Source: Gp22-AA3 sp964384905 (GTDB lineage: Bacteria > Acidobacteriota > Polarisedimenticolia > Gp22-AA2). Taken from it: a DNA stretch of 45,126 bases. A program made the translations under genes and the position numbers. Below are positions 28,927-36,388 of the stretch, one piece after another (position 1 is the stretch's first letter; each line of letters opens with the position of its first letter). Below the pieces are notes generated by a model, which searched no databases, was not told where the DNA came from, and was given only the letters and a program-made list of their open reading frames with translations. The DNA is taken from NCBI GenBank assembly GCA_964384905.1, contig CAYLND010000012.1:1-45126 (forward strand), read 5' to 3'.

Positions 28927-31566
28927 TCAGGTGTTCGTCTTCAACAGCAGGTAGGCGCCCGATCCCGCAAAGAGAACGTTCGGCGCCCAAGCGGCAAGAA
29001 ACGGCGGCATCAAGCCGATTCTTCCGAGGGCATTTGTCGTCGAGAAGACCACGAGAAAGACCGTGACCAGAAGGACCGCGATCCCGATGCCGTACAGCGA
29101 CCCGCGTTTCCCCATGCGGAAACAGAAGGGAACCCCCAGGAAGACCATGGTGAGAGGTACGAGGGGGAGGGAAGTCTTGTCGTACAGATCGACCAGCAGT
29201 TCCTGGACATCGTAGCCTCTGCGCCTCAGGTCGGTGACGTATTTCGTGAGCTCGGCAAAATTCATCTCGGCAGGGGATTTCCACTCCTTGACGAAGTAGC
29301 CCGGGCCTTCGGGGAACTCGAAATTCTTCTCCGCGAACGTCTCGAACGATTCCTCCCCGCTTCGGAAGTCCCGGGACCACCCATCCTTCAGAACCCAGTG
29401 CCCGGACGCGAACAACGCGCTGCGGGCGTAGACACGCTGCTCGATGTCGAACGTCGACTGATCGAGCTGGTAGGCGGAGAAGCCCTGGAACTCGCCGCTG
29501 CCCGGGGCGGAAAGGACGGGCACGGGGATCGGGATATAGCTGCGGAAGTTATACAGCCGACCTCCCTCGCCGAAGACCCAGCGGCGCTCATCGGCGCTAT
29601 AGCTTCGAGGACTCTTTCCACGGATGACGTCCTTGAGCTGCTCCGCACGTTGATTCGAATGCGGCTCGAGGTAGTCGGCATCGACGTAAGCGAAGGCGCA
29701 GATGGCCACGGTCACGATCAAGATCGGCGCGGCGATCCGGTAGATGCTGGTGCCGCTCGATTTCAGGGCGGTCACTTCGTTGAACCGCGCCATGATTCCG
29801 AGAGCCAGGAAGGTCGCCACAAGACAGGACACGGGGATGATCTGCGAAATGATCCAGGGAGAGCGATATTTCAAGTAATGGAGCATGAGCGAAAAGGGCA
29901 GATTGTGCTCGACCAGGTCATCGAGGAGGTTGATCATCTCGTACACCGCGAACAGCGTGAAAAACGTCACCCCGCACCCGGCGAGGATCGTTCCGAACCG
30001 ACTGAGAATGTACCGGTCGAGGGTCGTCCTGAAGATCAGGAACAGGGCCAGCAGGATAAGCCCGACGAGAAGGAACGGCACGGGCAGTGATGGATTCCCC
30101 GCCTGCAGGAGCAGGCCCGTCGTGATGACGCCGAGACCGCTCCAGAGTAAGACGCGCACGCGCCGGGTGAACGACCGCGCCGCCGGCTCCTCCTCCTCGA
30201 CCACGTCCTCCTGGTCCGAGCTCTGCCGCCGCTCGTCCCGGCCCACGGCTCGCGGGAAGCGGTGCTCGCGACTCGATCCGGCTTGCTCGATCCCCGCTCC
30301 CGATCCCTCCATCACTCGGCCCTGGGTGTTCCATCTTCTTTCCTCCCGTCTCCGCAACGCCCCAAGGGCGCGCTGCAGTCGGGCGGGGACGAGAAAGGAG
30401 AAGTCCAGCGCCTCCGATCGCTCGCGCAGCAGCAAAAAGACGATGCCGAGGGTGCCTAGAAGGGCGTTGCCGATCCAGAGACCCACGTAAGGGGAGAGCT
30501 GTCCCTGGCTCACGAGGTTCTGCCCGGCCGAGAAGAGAATCCAGTAGATGATCGAAATGCCGATGCTCAAGGTGAAGCCCGAGGCCCTGCCTCCACGACG
30601 GTTCATAGTGCCGAGGGGCACCCCGAGAATGGCGAACACCAGGCACGCCACCGGCAGCGCAAATCGCTCGTGCATGATGGCCAGGATGTTGCCGATCACT
30701 TTGGCCCTGGTCTCGGCATGCTCGATGGAGCCGGCGCGCAGGATTGAATTCGCAAGGTCGGACAGGCTCTGCTCGTGGTAGTTCTTCGGGGATGGCCTGC
30801 TCAGCAGGCTGCTGCGAAGGCGGAAGGACTCGTCAGGCTCTTTCACGATCATCTGTTTCTCGAAACTGCTCACCTGATAGCTATCGGTGTCGGTCGGGGT
30901 CGTGCTGTGGGTGACCCCGTTCTCGAGGTAGAACTTCGCAACTCCTGTCTGCTTGTCGTAGTCGATCTGGGAGCGGCGGGCAACCGTGACAAGCTCTTTG
31001 CCTGCCTCGGCGCTCTGATAGAGGAACACCTTATCCAGAAAATCGCCCCCTTCACGGACCTCGTCGGCATAAAGGAGCATCCCGGGGATTTCGTCAAAGA
31101 AGACCCGAGGCTTGATCTCCCGCCGCATGTCGGCGGAATACATCGTCTTCGCGAACACCTGACGACGCTTATAATTCGCGCCCGGCTCGACCACCAGGAT
31201 CAGAAAGCTTGACACCAGCCAGCCCGCTACTCCCAGGGTCAGGACCGGATACAGGATTCTCCAATAGCTGACCCCGCTCGCTCGTAAAGCAACGACCTCG
31301 CTGTCGGTCGAGAGGCGGCCGATCCCCACGAGAACTCCCAGAAGCAGCGCCATCGGAATGGTCATCTCGAGGACCCGTGGCAGGAAAAAGAAGAGCATCC
31401 TCAGGACCGTCCGGAACGAAAGGTCCTTCTTGATCGCGAGCTCGACGAGCTCGAACACCGCATCCATGAGGAACACGAGAACATAAACACAAAGACCCAG
31501 GAACGCCGGCGAAAGAACCTCACGGAGCACATAGCGCCAGATGGTGTCGATCCGGAATGCTCGCAT
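28927..31566 (-). CDS. lptFG: Single-chain LptF-LptG fusion, LPS export permease
   Basis: 879 residues, roughly twice the usual YjgP/YjgQ length. The first half (about 1-410) is a complete LptF-like unit: TIWRYVLREVLSPAFLGL, helices around a MALLLGVLVGIGRLSTDSEVVALRASG coupling region, a periplasmic jellyroll, and C-terminal helices with ILGVPLGTMNRRGG. A charged linker (about 410-475) and two extra hydrophobic segments follow. A second unit (about 515-879) then repeats the pattern: DRYILSRFGTILAGCG, ARFNEVTALKSSGTSIYRI, and FLGVPFCFRMGKRGS. LptF and LptG normally pair as separate proteins with the LptB ATPase to extract LPS. Here one gene supplies both. No lptB, lptC or lptA is in the window. 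Confidence 0.93.
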   Translation of the reverse strand: MRAFRIDTIWRYVLREVLSPAFLGLCVYVLVFLMDAVFELVELAIKKDLSFRTVLRMLFFFLPRVLEMTIPMALLLGVLVGIGRLSTDSEVVALRASGVSYWRILYPVLTLGVAGWLVSSFLILVVEPGANYKRRQVFAKTMYSADMRREIKPRVFFDEIPGMLLYADEVREGGDFLDKVFLYQSAEAGKELVTVARRSQIDYDKQTGVAKFYLENGVTHSTTPTDTDSYQVSSFEKQMIVKEPDESFRLRSSLLSRPSPKNYHEQSLSDLANSILRAGSIEHAETRAKVIGNILAIMHERFALPVACLVFAILGVPLGTMNRRGGRASGFTLSIGISIIYWILFSAGQNLVSQGQLSPYVGLWIGNALLGTLGIVFLLLRERSEALDFSFLVPARLQRALGALRRREERRWNTQGRVMEGSGAGIEQAGSSREHRFPRAVGRDERRQSSDQEDVVEEEEPAARSFTRRVRVLLWSGLGVITTGLLLQAGNPSLPVPFLLVGLILLALFLIFRTTLDRYILSRFGTILAGCGVTFFTLFAVYEMINLLDDLVEHNLPFSLMLHYLKYRSPWIISQIIPVSCLVATFLALGIMARFNEVTALKSSGTSIYRIAAPILIVTVAICAFAYVDADYLEPHSNQRAEQLKDVIRGKSPRSYSADERRWVFGEGGRLYNFRSYIPIPVPVLSAPGSGEFQGFSAYQLDQSTFDIEQRVYARSALFASGHWVLKDGWSRDFRSGEESFETFAEKNFEFPEGPGYFVKEWKSPAEMNFAELTKYVTDLRRRGYDVQELLVDLYDKTSLPLVPLTMVFLGVPFCFRMGKRGSLYGIGIAVLLVTVFLVVFSTTNALGRIGLMPPFLAAWAPNVLFAGSGAYLLLKTNT

Positions 31567-31575
31567 GCGTGGCCG

Positions 31576-31604
31576 ATGTTAGAGCGAGGAACCCAACGCG
31601 TCAA
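31576..31604 (-). promoter_or_regulatory. Probable lptFG promoter, almost touching the start codon
   Basis: Minus-strand TTGACG (31604-31599) and TAACAT (31581-31576) are exactly 17 bases apart. The expected start of transcription near 31569 is only about 3 bases before the lptFG ATG at 31566. The mRNA would be practically leaderless, with no room for a ribosome binding site. Confidence 0.5.
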
Positions 31605-31637
31605 CGTGTGTTTCGGGGGTGCCCGACGCAGCGTCCG

Positions 31638-31651
31638 ATAAGATATCTTAT
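31638..31651. repeat. Perfect 14-base palindrome, possible operator
   Basis: ATAAGATATCTTAT is fully self-complementary and A/T-only apart from one G:C pair on each arm, in an otherwise GC-rich gap. On the minus strand it directly follows TTGACA (31656-31651). It sits about 35 bases upstream of the lptFG -35 box, a place fit for a regulator or nucleoid protein. Confidence 0.45.
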
Positions 31652-31676
31652 GTCAACCTGCGCGAGGAGGCCGCCC

Positions 31677-31696
31677 GATGTCGGCGCGCCGACATC
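31677..31696. repeat. Perfect 20-base palindrome downstream of parB
   Basis: GATGTCGGCGCGCCGACATC is self-complementary over all 20 bases, 30 bases past the parB stop. As RNA it would fold to a stem of about 8 pairs with a GCGC loop. No T-tract follows on either strand, so it is not a standard intrinsic terminator. It may terminate, stabilise parB mRNA, or bind a dimeric protein. Confidence 0.45.
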
Positions 31697-31725
31697 CGAA
31701 TGCCTACCCGGCGATCAGAAACCGA

Positions 31726-32550
31726 TCACCCGGAACTGAGAAGGCTATCGATCAAATCGCGGAGCGTCTTGACGATCTCGTCCTTCGAGACCTCGGATCT
31801 CTTGAACTTCAAATTGAGGGTGAACTTGCTGTCAGGAGGGCGAAAATGAAACACGAACCCCTTTGGCCTGCCGGGGCCCTTCTTCTCGTCTTTGAGCTTT
31901 CGTACGTCGTCCCGTGTCAGCCCCGACGCCTTGATCTCGTCGATCATTCTCTGCATCGAGTCCCGATTCGGCTGTCGCGCAATCTGAAGCAGCGTCGAGC
32001 GCGCAAGAATGCCGGCCTGCCGGCAGCGCTCACGAAGCTCCGTCGGGATGTGGTTCAGCGTCAACGTCTCAGTGATCGAGCTGCGCGACTTTCCGAGTTT
32101 TTTGGCCACCTCCTCATGGGTGTACAAAAACTTCTCGCAGAGCTTCACCAATCCATCCGCCTCCTCGAAGGGGCTCAGATCGCGTCTCTGGAGGTTCTCG
32201 ATCAGACTGATCTCCAGTACTCCCCTGTCGTCGACATCGATCTCGACGCATGGGATCTGCGACAGACCTGCCTCGAGCGACGCCCTGTACCTTCTCTCAC
32301 CGGCTATGATCTGAAACTTCTCTCCGCTCGGGCGCACAAGGACCGGCTCCAGCACACCCTTCTCCTTGATCGATGAGACGAGATCCGCCATGTCTCCAAA
32401 CGAGCGTCGGGGCTGGTCCGGGTTGGGGACCAGGAGATCCAGCGGGATCATCTTCCCGACGCCGGGCGCCGGACCCGTACTCAGGTTGTCCACAAAATGA
32501 AAGTCATGCCGCATCCTTCGCTGCGCTGGCAGGCCCCGTTGCTTAGACAC
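31726..32550 (-). CDS. parB: Chromosome partitioning protein ParB
   Basis: 274 residues. The CTPase/N-terminal domain shows IPLDLLVPNPDQPRRSF, the box II-like IIAGERRYRASLEAGL (GERRYRA), and ENLQRRDLSPFEEADG. A helix-turn-helix region follows (THEEVAKKLGKSRSSITETLTL). The C-terminal dimerisation part (FTLNLKFKRSEVSKDEIVKTLRDLIDSLL) is compact. ParB loads on parS, spreads as a clamp and works with ParA to segregate origins. The ATG overlaps the parA stop by 8 bases. No canonical parS sequence was noticed in the window. Confidence 0.95.
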   Translation of the reverse strand: MSKQRGLPAQRRMRHDFHFVDNLSTGPAPGVGKMIPLDLLVPNPDQPRRSFGDMADLVSSIKEKGVLEPVLVRPSGEKFQIIAGERRYRASLEAGLSQIPCVEIDVDDRGVLEISLIENLQRRDLSPFEEADGLVKLCEKFLYTHEEVAKKLGKSRSSITETLTLNHIPTELRERCRQAGILARSTLLQIARQPNRDSMQRMIDEIKASGLTRDDVRKLKDEKKGPGRPKGFVFHFRPPDSKFTLNLKFKRSEVSKDEIVKTLRDLIDSLLSSG

Positions 32551-33298
32551 GTCCGATGACCTCTTCGGAAAGTTTGTAGTATTCGAGCGCTCCGGTCGAG
32601 TTGGGCGCGAAGCTGAAGATCGACTCCTTGTACGCAGGACTCTCCTCGAGGCGAATGCTCCGGGAGATCACAGTCCGAAAAACCTTCGTCCCGAACACCT
32701 CTCGAATGTGATTACGAATGTCGCGTCCGAGGACCGTTCGCTTGTCATGAATCGTGATCACGACGCCCAAGAACTCGAGAGCCGGGTTCGGACGGGCTTT
32801 GATCTTCTCGACGGTTTCCAGGAGATCGTCCGTCCCCTCAAGTGCGAAATACGATGACTGGATCGGAACCAGGAGATGGGTCGCGGCGACCAGTGCATTG
32901 ACCGTGAGGAGCCCGAGAGTGGGCGGCGTGTCCATGATGACATATTGATAGTCGCGAGCGAGAGGCTTGAGGCGATCCTTGAGACGGAAGTGGCTGTCGA
33001 TGTCGCCCAGAAGCTTGCTCTCGAATTTGGCGAGGCTGATCCGCGCCGGCACGAGGTCGAGCATCTTGATATTGGTCTTGTGCACGGCGTCCTTCAGCGT
33101 TCGATTCTCCTCGACGAGGCTCTCGTAGACCGAGAGGTTGAGCTGCTCGGGGTCGAGATACGACAGAGTGGCGTTTCCTTGAGGATCGAGGTCCACGAGG
33201 AGGGTCGAGAATCCCTTCTGGGCCAGGGCGGCCGCCAGGTTGATCGCCGTGGTCGTCTTGCCGACTCCCCCTTTTTGATTGGCGATTGCGAGGATCAC
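32543..33298 (-). CDS. parA: Chromosome partitioning ATPase ParA
   Basis: 251 residues from a GTG at 33298. The deviant Walker A motif is ANQKGGVGKTTTAINLAAAL (KGGVGKTT near 9-16), followed by LLVDLDPQGNATLSYL (Walker A'), and YVIMDTPPTLGLLT (Walker B). The short N-terminus without a DNA-binding extension is the chromosomal Soj/ParA type. It forms ATP-dependent gradients on the nucleoid for ParB-parS segregation. A strong promoter lies about 90 bases upstream and parB follows with an 8-base overlap. Confidence 0.96.
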   Translation of the reverse strand: MILAIANQKGGVGKTTTAINLAAALAQKGFSTLLVDLDPQGNATLSYLDPEQLNLSVYESLVEENRTLKDAVHKTNIKMLDLVPARISLAKFESKLLGDIDSHFRLKDRLKPLARDYQYVIMDTPPTLGLLTVNALVAATHLLVPIQSSYFALEGTDDLLETVEKIKARPNPALEFLGVVITIHDKRTVLGRDIRNHIREVFGTKVFRTVISRSIRLEESPAYKESIFSFAPNSTGALEYYKLSEEVIGRV

Positions 33299-33387
33299 GT
33301 GCCTGCGTTCCCCATCAGGTCGCGAGTGGATCTGAGTGATTGCCGTCTATCCGAGTTCTGGGTCTGGACACGGCCCAGATATGCCGC

Positions 33388-33417
33388 TTTATACTGGAGC
33401 AGGGTTTGGAGTGTCAA
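33388..33417 (-). promoter_or_regulatory. Probable parAB promoter
   Basis: Minus-strand TTGACA (33417-33412) is a perfect -35 box and TATAAA (33393-33388) a good -10, with an 18-base spacer. The predicted leader to the parA GTG is about 83 bases. Upstream, 33446-33480 is A/T-rich and could act as an UP element. Confidence 0.65.
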
Positions 33418-33485
33418 GAGACACCGGGCGAGAAGAATACTGCGTTGATCTATATATAAGTTACTGAGAAATATTGACTTACGGT

Positions 33486-33504
33486 GTCGAGCGAGAGGCT
33501 CGAC
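33486..33504 (-). terminator. Stem-loop at the end of the bifunctional nuclease gene
   Basis: GTCGAGC-CTCTC-GCTCGAC on the minus strand gives a 7-pair perfect stem with a 5-base loop, starting at the last base of the stop codon. No run of T follows, so Rho-independent termination is doubtful. It separates this gene from the parAB promoter. Confidence 0.4.
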
Positions 33505-33998
33505 TACATCTCGTACTTGCCGAGCTCGTCTGGATCGAGATTCTCGAGCCACTTGCGAATGCGCTCGGACTCACCGGCATCCTTGGTCAGGTCGGTGTTC
33601 TTGGCTTTTTCAATCACGTCGCTCTTCACGAAGATCGGCGATCCGGTTCGAAGCGCCAAGGCGATCGCGTCGCTTGGCCGTGAGTCGATCGAGACGACGC
33701 GTCCGTCGTGACTCAGAAAGATCAGAGCGTAGAACGTGTTGTCCTTGAGGTCGGTGATCACGACCTTCTCGACCGTGGCGTGCATGTTCGTGAGCATGCT
33801 CTTGAGGAGGTCGTGGGTCATGGGGCGCGGCGTGACGATTTTCTCGATCTGCAGGGCGATGGCGTTGGCCTCGAAGATCCCCACCCAGATGGGAAGGACC
33901 GCCGAGCTTCCCGGATCACGGAGGATGATGATCGGCATGTTGGTGATTGGATCGATCATCAACCCCTTGATTTTCATCTCCAGCTCCATCGCGCCCAT
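33504..33998 (-). CDS. Bifunctional nuclease family protein (DUF151/BFN)
   Basis: 164 residues from ATG 33998. This start is supported by a promoter whose transcript should begin near 34010 and by an AAGGGGGAG site just before the ATG. The BFN domain covers residues about 5-130: LMIDPITNMPIIILRD, LPIWVGIFEANAIALQIE, RPMTHDLLKSML, and the very conserved SIDSRPSDAIALALRTGSPIFV. Family members have reported nuclease activity or act as small stress-linked proteins; the cellular role here is unknown. The C-terminal 35 residues are charged (ESERIRKWLENLDPDELGKYEM). It seems to be transcribed alone. Confidence 0.9.
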   Translation of the reverse strand: MGAMELEMKIKGLMIDPITNMPIIILRDPGSSAVLPIWVGIFEANAIALQIEKIVTPRPMTHDLLKSMLTNMHATVEKVVITDLKDNTFYALIFLSHDGRVVSIDSRPSDAIALALRTGSPIFVKSDVIEKAKNTDLTKDAGESERIRKWLENLDPDELGKYEM

Positions 33999-34016
33999 GC
34001 ACTCCCCCTTATCAGT

Positions 34017-34045
34017 TTTATAACCCGGCCACCCGGGCAAGTCAA
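34017..34045 (-). promoter_or_regulatory. Probable promoter of the bifunctional nuclease gene
   Basis: Minus-strand TTGACT (34045-34040) and TATAAA (34022-34017) lie exactly 17 bases apart, overlapping the last codons of miaB. The expected start near 34010 yields a 12-base leader consisting almost only of the ribosome binding site. Confidence 0.65.
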
Positions 34046-35376
34046 GCAGCGCCGCGGGCCACGAGGGGTTCGCCGATCAACGAGTGCGCGTTCGCGCGCG
34101 TGATCCGGACGTCGAGGATGTCACCACGGCGCGCGGCCCCCGCGAAGTGGACGATCCTGTTGCATCGCGACCTCCCCTTCAGCAGTCCGTTCTCGACGCG
34201 ACCCTGCCCGTCCACGAGCACCTCGAACACCCTGCCCACCCATGCGTTGTTGCGCCGCGTCTGGATGCTTTCCTGGACCGCCAGCAGCTCCTGCAGCCGT
34301 TCCCGCTTGAGCTCGTCGTCCGGCCATGCGTCGAGCGCCATCGCGGGCGTGCCGGGACGGCGGGAGTACGCGAACGCGTAGACCTGGTCGTACTCCACTT
34401 CCCGCAACAGGGACAGAGTCGCCTGGAAGTCCTCGGCGGTCTCACCGGGGAACCCGACGATGAGGTCCGTGCTGAAGGCCATCCCAGCAACGGCGTTCCT
34501 CAGATAGTCGATGCGAGAAAGATACCGGGCCCGCGTGTAGCCCCGATTCATGGCCCGCAGCACCCGATCGGATCCGGACTGTGCCGGCAGATGGAGATGG
34601 TTGCAGACCGTCGGAACGTCCCGGATGGCGTCCATGATGCGCTGCTTCAAGTGGCCCGGGTGCGACGTCGTGAACCGAAGGCGGCGCACCCCGGGCACGC
34701 GGTCCGCCATGCGCAGCAGCGAGGCGAGGTCGTGGTCACCCCAATGATAGGCATTGACGTTCTGGCCCAGGAACTCGATCTCGCAATAGCCACGCGGCGG
34801 CAGAGCGCGAACTTCGGCGAGGACGGCCTGCGGATCCCGGTAGACTTCTCTGCCACGCGTCAACGGAACGATGCAGAACGAGCACGACTTGTTACACCCT
34901 TCCATGATGGTGACGTAGGCCCTGGGTCCTGCGGCCCGCGCCGTGGTGTCCGTCGGGAACACGATCGGATCGTCATCGCGCGCCAGACTGATCGAACGTC
35001 CCTCGCGCCGCGCCTCGTCCAGCAGGGCGCCCAGCCGCGTCAGATTGCGCGGCCCCATCACCAGATCCACGTAGGGCGCGCGCCGGAAAATCGCCTCACC
35101 CTCCTGCTGCGCCACGCAGCCGATCACGCCGATGATCACGTCCGGGCGCGCCTCCTTCAATTTGCGCAGCTCGCCCAGCCTCCCGAACACCTTGCTCTCC
35201 GCCTTCTCGCGCACGCTGCAGGTGTTGAGCAGGACGACATCCGCGAGGCGCTCGTCCTGAGTCGGCTCGTAGCCGAGCCCTGAGAGGATGCCGGCCACTT
35301 TCTCCGAGTCGTGCTGGTTCATCTGGCATCCCCAGGTCTCGACGAGATACCGCCGCATGCTGCTCTCCGGGGTCAT
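34042..35376 (-). CDS. miaB: tRNA-2-methylthio-N6-dimethylallyladenosine synthase MiaB
   Basis: 444 residues from ATG 35376, which overlaps the HIT gene stop (ATGA). An internal ATG at 35358 preceded by GGAG is an equally possible start. It adds the methylthio group at A37 of tRNAs reading UNN codons. The UPF0004 domain has three cluster cysteines (ETWGCQMNQHDSE, LNTCSVREKAE, IGCVAQQEGE). The radical SAM motif is GCNKSCSFCIVPLTRGRE, followed by EIEFLGQNVNAYHWGD and RFTTSHPGHL. A C-terminal TRAM domain ends VRITRANAHSLIGEPL. The domain order and the last motif fit MiaB rather than MtaB or RimO. Confidence 0.93.
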   Translation of the reverse strand: MTPESSMRRYLVETWGCQMNQHDSEKVAGILSGLGYEPTQDERLADVVLLNTCSVREKAESKVFGRLGELRKLKEARPDVIIGVIGCVAQQEGEAIFRRAPYVDLVMGPRNLTRLGALLDEARREGRSISLARDDDPIVFPTDTTARAAGPRAYVTIMEGCNKSCSFCIVPLTRGREVYRDPQAVLAEVRALPPRGYCEIEFLGQNVNAYHWGDHDLASLLRMADRVPGVRRLRFTTSHPGHLKQRIMDAIRDVPTVCNHLHLPAQSGSDRVLRAMNRGYTRARYLSRIDYLRNAVAGMAFSTDLIVGFPGETAEDFQATLSLLREVEYDQVYAFAYSRRPGTPAMALDAWPDDELKRERLQELLAVQESIQTRRNNAWVGRVFEVLVDGQGRVENGLLKGRSRCNRIVHFAGAARRGDILDVRITRANAHSLIGEPLVARGAA

Positions 35377-35948
35377 CGAGGGGCCCGTCCCGCGCGCAGG
35401 CCACCGTGTCTGCGCGCCGGGCGATCCGGGAGACTCCGGCTGCCTTCGAACGCGCCTTCGCCGGCCTCGTGCAGAAGCGGTCGCAGACGCCGATAGGTGG
35501 CGCGCAGCGATTCGGGGATCACACGGGTTCCGTGCACCACCGACATGAAGTTGGTGTCGCCGTCCCACCGTGGAACGACGTGCAGATGCAGGTGTCCCTC
35601 GATCCCCGCTCCTGCGCTGCGACCCAGATTCATTCCGAGATTGATGCCTGTCGGACGGTACGCCGCACGCAGCGCTGTTTCGCTCCGCGCCGCGAGCGCG
35701 ATCATCTCCTGCAGAGCCTCGGGGGACGCCTCGCGCAGCGAAGGCACGTGGGCGTAAGTGACGATCATCAGGTGGCCGTTGTTATAGGGGTATTTGTTCA
35801 GGATGACGTAGTTGCTGCGCCCACGGAGCAGCACCAGACGGTCTCGGTCGCGCCGACCGCGCACGGCCAGGCAGAAGACGCAACCCCTCTCGCGCCTTCG
35901 CCCGGAGGTCATGTAGCGGAGGCGCCAGGGACTGAAGAGTTTTTCCAT
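35373..35948 (-). CDS. HIT-family nucleotide hydrolase (Ap4A hydrolase/phosphorylase-like)
   Basis: 191 residues. The histidine triad is GHLHLHVVPRW (H-x-H-x-H). An N-terminal CVFC pair with the downstream His residues may bind zinc, as in many bacterial HIT proteins (FSPWRLRYMTS...GCVFCLA). Other family positions are ILNKYPYNNGHLMIVTYAHV and GINLGMNLGRSAGAGIEGH. It likely cleaves dinucleoside polyphosphates or related nucleotide conjugates. About 35 C-terminal residues are Arg/Pro-rich and low in similarity. It lies between HU and miaB, and its stop overlaps miaB's first ATG. Confidence 0.9.
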   Translation of the reverse strand: MEKLFSPWRLRYMTSGRRRERGCVFCLAVRGRRDRDRLVLLRGRSNYVILNKYPYNNGHLMIVTYAHVPSLREASPEALQEMIALAARSETALRAAYRPTGINLGMNLGRSAGAGIEGHLHLHVVPRWDGDTNFMSVVHGTRVIPESLRATYRRLRPLLHEAGEGAFEGSRSLPDRPARRHGGLRAGRAPR

Positions 35949-35993
35949 GCAGGTGCGTCCGGAAGGCTGTCTTCGCCCGAACAGAACCCCCGA

Positions 35994-36326
35994 TCACGGC
36001 TCCGCGCCGGTCGAGGAGAACGAGGAGGCCGCTGGCTCGGAAGAGGCTGCCGCCGTGTTGATCAACTCCTTCAGCTCCTTGCCGGGCTTGAAGTAGGGGA
36101 TTCTCTTGGCGGGCACGTCGACTTTGTCGCCCGTCTTCGGGTTGCGTCCCTGCCGGGAGCGTCGCTGCCTGATGCGGAAGCTCCCGAAGCCGCGCAGCTC
36201 GATCTTTTCGTCCTTGCGCAAGGCGTCCACGATCGAGTCGAAGACGGTGTTGACGATGATTTCGGAGTGCTTTTTGGTGAGCTCCGAGACGCGGGCCACC
36301 TCCTCCACCAGCTCGGCCTTTGTCAT
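35994..36326 (-). CDS. HU/IHF-family DNA-bending protein
   Basis: 110 residues. The first 92 are a standard HU/IHF fold: MTKAELVEEVA, TVFDSIVDALRKDEKIELRGFGSF, then the DNA-wrapping arm RQGRNPKTGDKVDVPAK (with the conserved RNPKTG) and IPYFKPGKELKELIN. An Ala/Ser-rich tail of about 18 residues follows (AAASSEPAASSFSSTGAEP). The position directly after rpsA matches the rpsA-ihfB order of many bacteria, so an IHF-beta-like or HU role is likely, but sequence alone does not decide. A purine-rich GGGGGAGGGCAGG precedes the start. Confidence 0.94.
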   Translation of the reverse strand: MTKAELVEEVARVSELTKKHSEIIVNTVFDSIVDALRKDEKIELRGFGSFRIRQRRSRQGRNPKTGDKVDVPAKRIPYFKPGKELKELINTAAASSEPAASSFSSTGAEP

Positions 36327-36388
36327 AGATACGACCTGCCCTCCCCCTGGCCGGCGTCCCCGCGGCGCCGTCGTGTCTTCGTCTTCCT

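Noticed and set aside
28003..28930. Terminator between the HEAT-repeat gene and lptFG
   Set aside because: The stops are only 9 bases apart and no hairpin with a T-run is visible on either strand.
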